Shown: positions 62,019 through 64,000 of the stretch, one piece after another
Layout: each line of letters starts with the position of its first letter
Numbering within the stretch: the stretch's first letter is position 1
Assembly (NCBI RefSeq): GCF_029051645.1
Contig: NZ_JAACFS010000029.1
Coordinates: forward strand, 1-64,000
Length of the DNA stretch: 64,000 bases
Direction: 5' to 3'
DNA from: Bradyrhizobium sp. CSA112
GTDB taxonomy: Bacteria > Pseudomonadota > Alphaproteobacteria > Rhizobiales > Xanthobacteraceae
Notes under the pieces: model-generated
Told to the model about the DNA's origin: nothing
The model's input: only the letters and a program-made list of their open reading frames with translations
The model's database searches: none
Position numbers and translations under genes: made by a program

Positions 62019-63040
62019 TGTCTTTTGCCATGAAGAGCCGCGCGTCTGTGAGCACCCTTGTGCTGGCGCTCGCACTTGGGGGCTGCGCCACGAAATTGAA
62101 TCTCGAGGCGCCGTACGACGAGTTGAGCTTTGAGAAGGCTCTTCCGGAGACCGATCCGCCTAAGCCGGTCCAGGTTGTCGAGGTACCCAAGGTGTTGCCT
62201 CTGCCTGGCCAACTCAAGCCTTGGCCAACCAAAGGTGCGAAAGGCGAGAAGGTGCCGCCGGAACAGGCCATTGCCACTGCCAACAAGGCCGCACGGATCG
62301 AGCCGACCCGGGCAGGCTATATCAATGCCATTCAGGTCTATCCCTGGACCGAGGGCGCGCTTTATCGGCTCTACACCAGTCCGGAGAAGGTCTCCACCAT
62401 CGTGCTGCAGCCAGCCGAAGAGCTGATCGATGTCTCGACTGGCGACACCCTACGCTGGGTCATCGCCGACACCATAAGCGGGCAGGGGGGCACACGGCGG
62501 GTCCATATCCTGGTCAAGCCGACGCTGCCAGATATTCAGACCAATCTTGTGGTCCTGACCGACCGGCGCACCTACCACCTCGAACTCGTTTCCACCAAGC
62601 AAACCTACATGGCCTCAATCTCCTGGACCTATCCGACCGACAGTCTGGTCGCACTTCACAAGCAAAACCAGGCGGCGCAGGAGACTGAACAACGTGTCGC
62701 TGATCGCGGCGTGCGCCTGGACAGCTTGAACTTCCGTTATCGGATCGAGGGGGACGATCCGCCGTGGCGGCCGCTTCGCGCCTTCGACGATGGCCATAAG
62801 GTCTTTATTCAGATGCCGTCGGGTCTTTCCCAAGGCGAAGCGCCGCCGCTGTTCATCGCCGGCGCCGATGGCCGACCTAACCTCGTCAATTATCGCGTGC
62901 GAGGTTCCTACTACATCGTCGACCGGATGTTCGGCGCCGCCGAGCTTCGCCTCGGCGAGAATCCCCAGCGCACGGTTCGGATCATCCGCACCGATGCGCG
63001 CCCGGTCTCTCAGATCTTCAGCACCGGAGGCGCATCGTGA
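62015..63040 (+). CDS. trbG: TrbG, outer-membrane channel protein (VirB9 family)
   Basis: A 341-residue exported protein with a lipobox-like LALALGGC, so it may be lipid-anchored. The VirB9 domain is visible in YPWTEGALYRLYTSPEKVST, VHILVKPTLPDIQTNLVVLT and the C-terminal VNYRVRGSYYIVDRMFGAAE. It forms the outer-membrane part of the core complex with TrbI. No trbH gene lies between it and trbI. If the lipid anchor is real it could replace TrbH, the usual lipoprotein. Confidence 0.93.
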   Translation: MMSFAMKSRASVSTLVLALALGGCATKLNLEAPYDELSFEKALPETDPPKPVQVVEVPKVLPLPGQLKPWPTKGAKGEKVPPEQAIATANKAARIEPTRAGYINAIQVYPWTEGALYRLYTSPEKVSTIVLQPAEELIDVSTGDTLRWVIADTISGQGGTRRVHILVKPTLPDIQTNLVVLTDRRTYHLELVSTKQTYMASISWTYPTDSLVALHKQNQAAQETEQRVADRGVRLDSLNFRYRIEGDDPPWRPLRAFDDGHKVFIQMPSGLSQGEAPPLFIAGADGRPNLVNYRVRGSYYIVDRMFGAAELRLGENPQRTVRIIRTDARPVSQIFSTGGAS

Positions 63041-64000
63041 CCGAGGATTCCGACAAGGTGCCACCCGAACGGCTGGAATTGCGGGCACGGCCGCGGCCGG
63101 TCCGCCGCCTCAATAAGCGCACCCTCATGATTGGCTGCGCGATTGCCGCGTTGCTCATCGCGGCGGCGACGATCATCGCGCTCAGTCCGCCTCGGATGTT
63201 CAAACCCACTGAACGAACTGAATTGTACAATACCGACCGCAAACAGACGGCTGACGGGCTCACCAAGCTGCCTAAGTCCTACCAGGACTTGCCGCCAAAA
63301 CTTGGCCCACCGTCACCCGGCGATGTCGGTCGCGCCTTCGCCGAGAGTGAGAAGAAACTTGGAGCAAGCCCGTCCGAAACGCCGTTCCAGGCTAACCCGG
63401 AGCAGGATGTCGAGCGGGCAGAGCGCATCCGCCAGGCCCGTATTGCGCAGCAGGCCAAGGAGTCGGGCCTTCTATTTCGCCTGTCCGACAAGCAGGACCG
63501 GCGCAAGCAGCCGGTGGCTGCGGTCACAGTCACTGAGCAGCCTTCGGCATTTCGTCCGGCACCCGCCGATAACACTCCGACGACAGCTGATCTCCTTGCA
63601 AAGGCCCCGGGCCTGCACGATCGGTCCAGCGAAATCATTCCATCGTCCCAGGCGCGCAAGCTCGCCTTCGTTGGCGCCAAAGCTGACAAGGAAACGACTA
63701 ACCCGCACAGCCTCGCGGCCGTGCCGTCGTCCTACGCGATCATGGCGGGGTCGATCATACCGGCGAGCCTGATCACTGGCTTGAATTCCGATCTGCCGGG
63801 GTCGACAATCGCGCAAGTGACCGAAAACGTCTACGACACGGTGACAGGCGAGCATCTTCTGATCCCGCAGGGGACGCGGCTTTTTGGCAAATACGACAGC
63901 GTCGTTGCCTTTGGCCAGAAGCGTGCGCTGGTGGTCTGGACGCGCCTGATCCTGCCCAACGGCAATTCGATCGTCATCGAGAATCTGCCGGCGAACGATG
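63037..64000 (+). CDS. trbI: TrbI, core-complex protein (VirB10 family), partial at the right edge
   Basis: The gene starts at GTG 63037, overlapping the trbG stop (GTGA), and is open to the edge of the window (about 321 codons seen). A cytoplasmic N-terminus (RARPRPVRRLNKRTLMIG) is followed by one membrane helix (CAIAALLIAAATIIALS). A long Pro/Gln/Ala-rich periplasmic linker follows. The beginning of the VirB10 beta-domain reads SYAIMAGSIIPASLITGLNS, then HLLIPQGTRLFGKYDSVVAF. The C-terminal part lies outside. Confidence 0.95.
   Translation, partial: MTEDSDKVPPERLELRARPRPVRRLNKRTLMIGCAIAALLIAAATIIALSPPRMFKPTERTELYNTDRKQTADGLTKLPKSYQDLPPKLGPPSPGDVGRAFAESEKKLGASPSETPFQANPEQDVERAERIRQARIAQQAKESGLLFRLSDKQDRRKQPVAAVTVTEQPSAFRPAPADNTPTTADLLAKAPGLHDRSSEIIPSSQARKLAFVGAKADKETTNPHSLAAVPSSYAIMAGSIIPASLITGLNSDLPGSTIAQVTENVYDTVTGEHLLIPQGTRLFGKYDSVVAFGQKRALVVWTRLILPNGNSIVIENLPAND

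Noticed and set aside
1..64000. CRISPR array, rRNA or tRNA genes, phage structural genes
   Set aside because: No regularly spaced short repeats and no conserved RNA sequences or phage genes were seen.

Overview
The window looks like part of the symbiosis island of a slow-growing soybean-type rhizobium, most likely a Bradyrhizobium. The reasons are a complete rhizobial type III secretion (rhc/nol) block with its regulator ttsI, several tts-box promoters with candidate effector genes, the nodulation-factor fucosylation genes nolK and noeL next to a broken noeI, remnants of nifS-fixU, and a tra/trb conjugation operon of the kind carried by rhizobial integrative elements. Species cannot be fixed from sequence reading alone.

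Layout. 1-1700: the 3' end of an M16-type peptidase gene, then a frameshifted tts-box effector gene (minus strand). 1746-14363: the T3SS block. rhcC1 (minus) diverges from a tightly packed plus-strand operon nopB-rhcJ-nolU-nolV-rhcN-rhcZ-rhcQ-rhcR-rhcS-rhcT-rhcU, which converges on a minus-strand operon of an unknown small gene, ttsI, rhcC2 and a CpaD-like lipoprotein gene. 14.4-22.6 kb: accessory, decayed DNA with direct repeats, remnants of traG and of a relaxase gene, a 737-codon tts-box effector gene, two broken ParA-like ATPase genes and a scrap of an SKWP-repeat effector. 22.6-31.8 kb: a luciferase-like oxidoreductase, nolK-noeL, a broken noeI, a phosphopantetheinyl transferase and fragments of an acetyltransferase and a histidine-decarboxylase-like gene. 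32.6-41.7 kb: an IS graveyard (IS3 split by an intact IS110, two IS66 copies, a serine recombinase remnant, IS630, IS6) with two more tts-box effector loci. 42.2-43.1 kb: nif cluster remnants. 43.8-52.1 kb: an alpha/beta hydrolase, a remarkable chimeric open frame (CopG-like domain, half an MFS transporter, relaxase C-terminal half), a DUF2235 protein with a small membrane protein, and a GSU2403-family nucleotidyltransferase-fold gene behind twin palindromes. 52.5-64.0 kb: traG, a copG-like gene and trbB-C-D-E-J-L-F-G-I, running off the right end.

How it works together. Flavonoid-induced TtsI would switch on tts boxes in front of the secretion operon and of scattered effector genes. Four of the five boxes read here share CATG at the same spacing from GTCAGC. 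Three effector loci share a roughly 50-60 residue module, so a small effector family is spread over 40 kb. The conjugation operon would spread the island, but the adjacent relaxase frame has lost its catalytic N-terminal half, and a second, eroded traG/relaxase pair sits near 15-16 kb. A relaxase supplied from elsewhere would be needed. rhcV, nopA, nopC and nopX are not in the window, and I found no convincing nod box.
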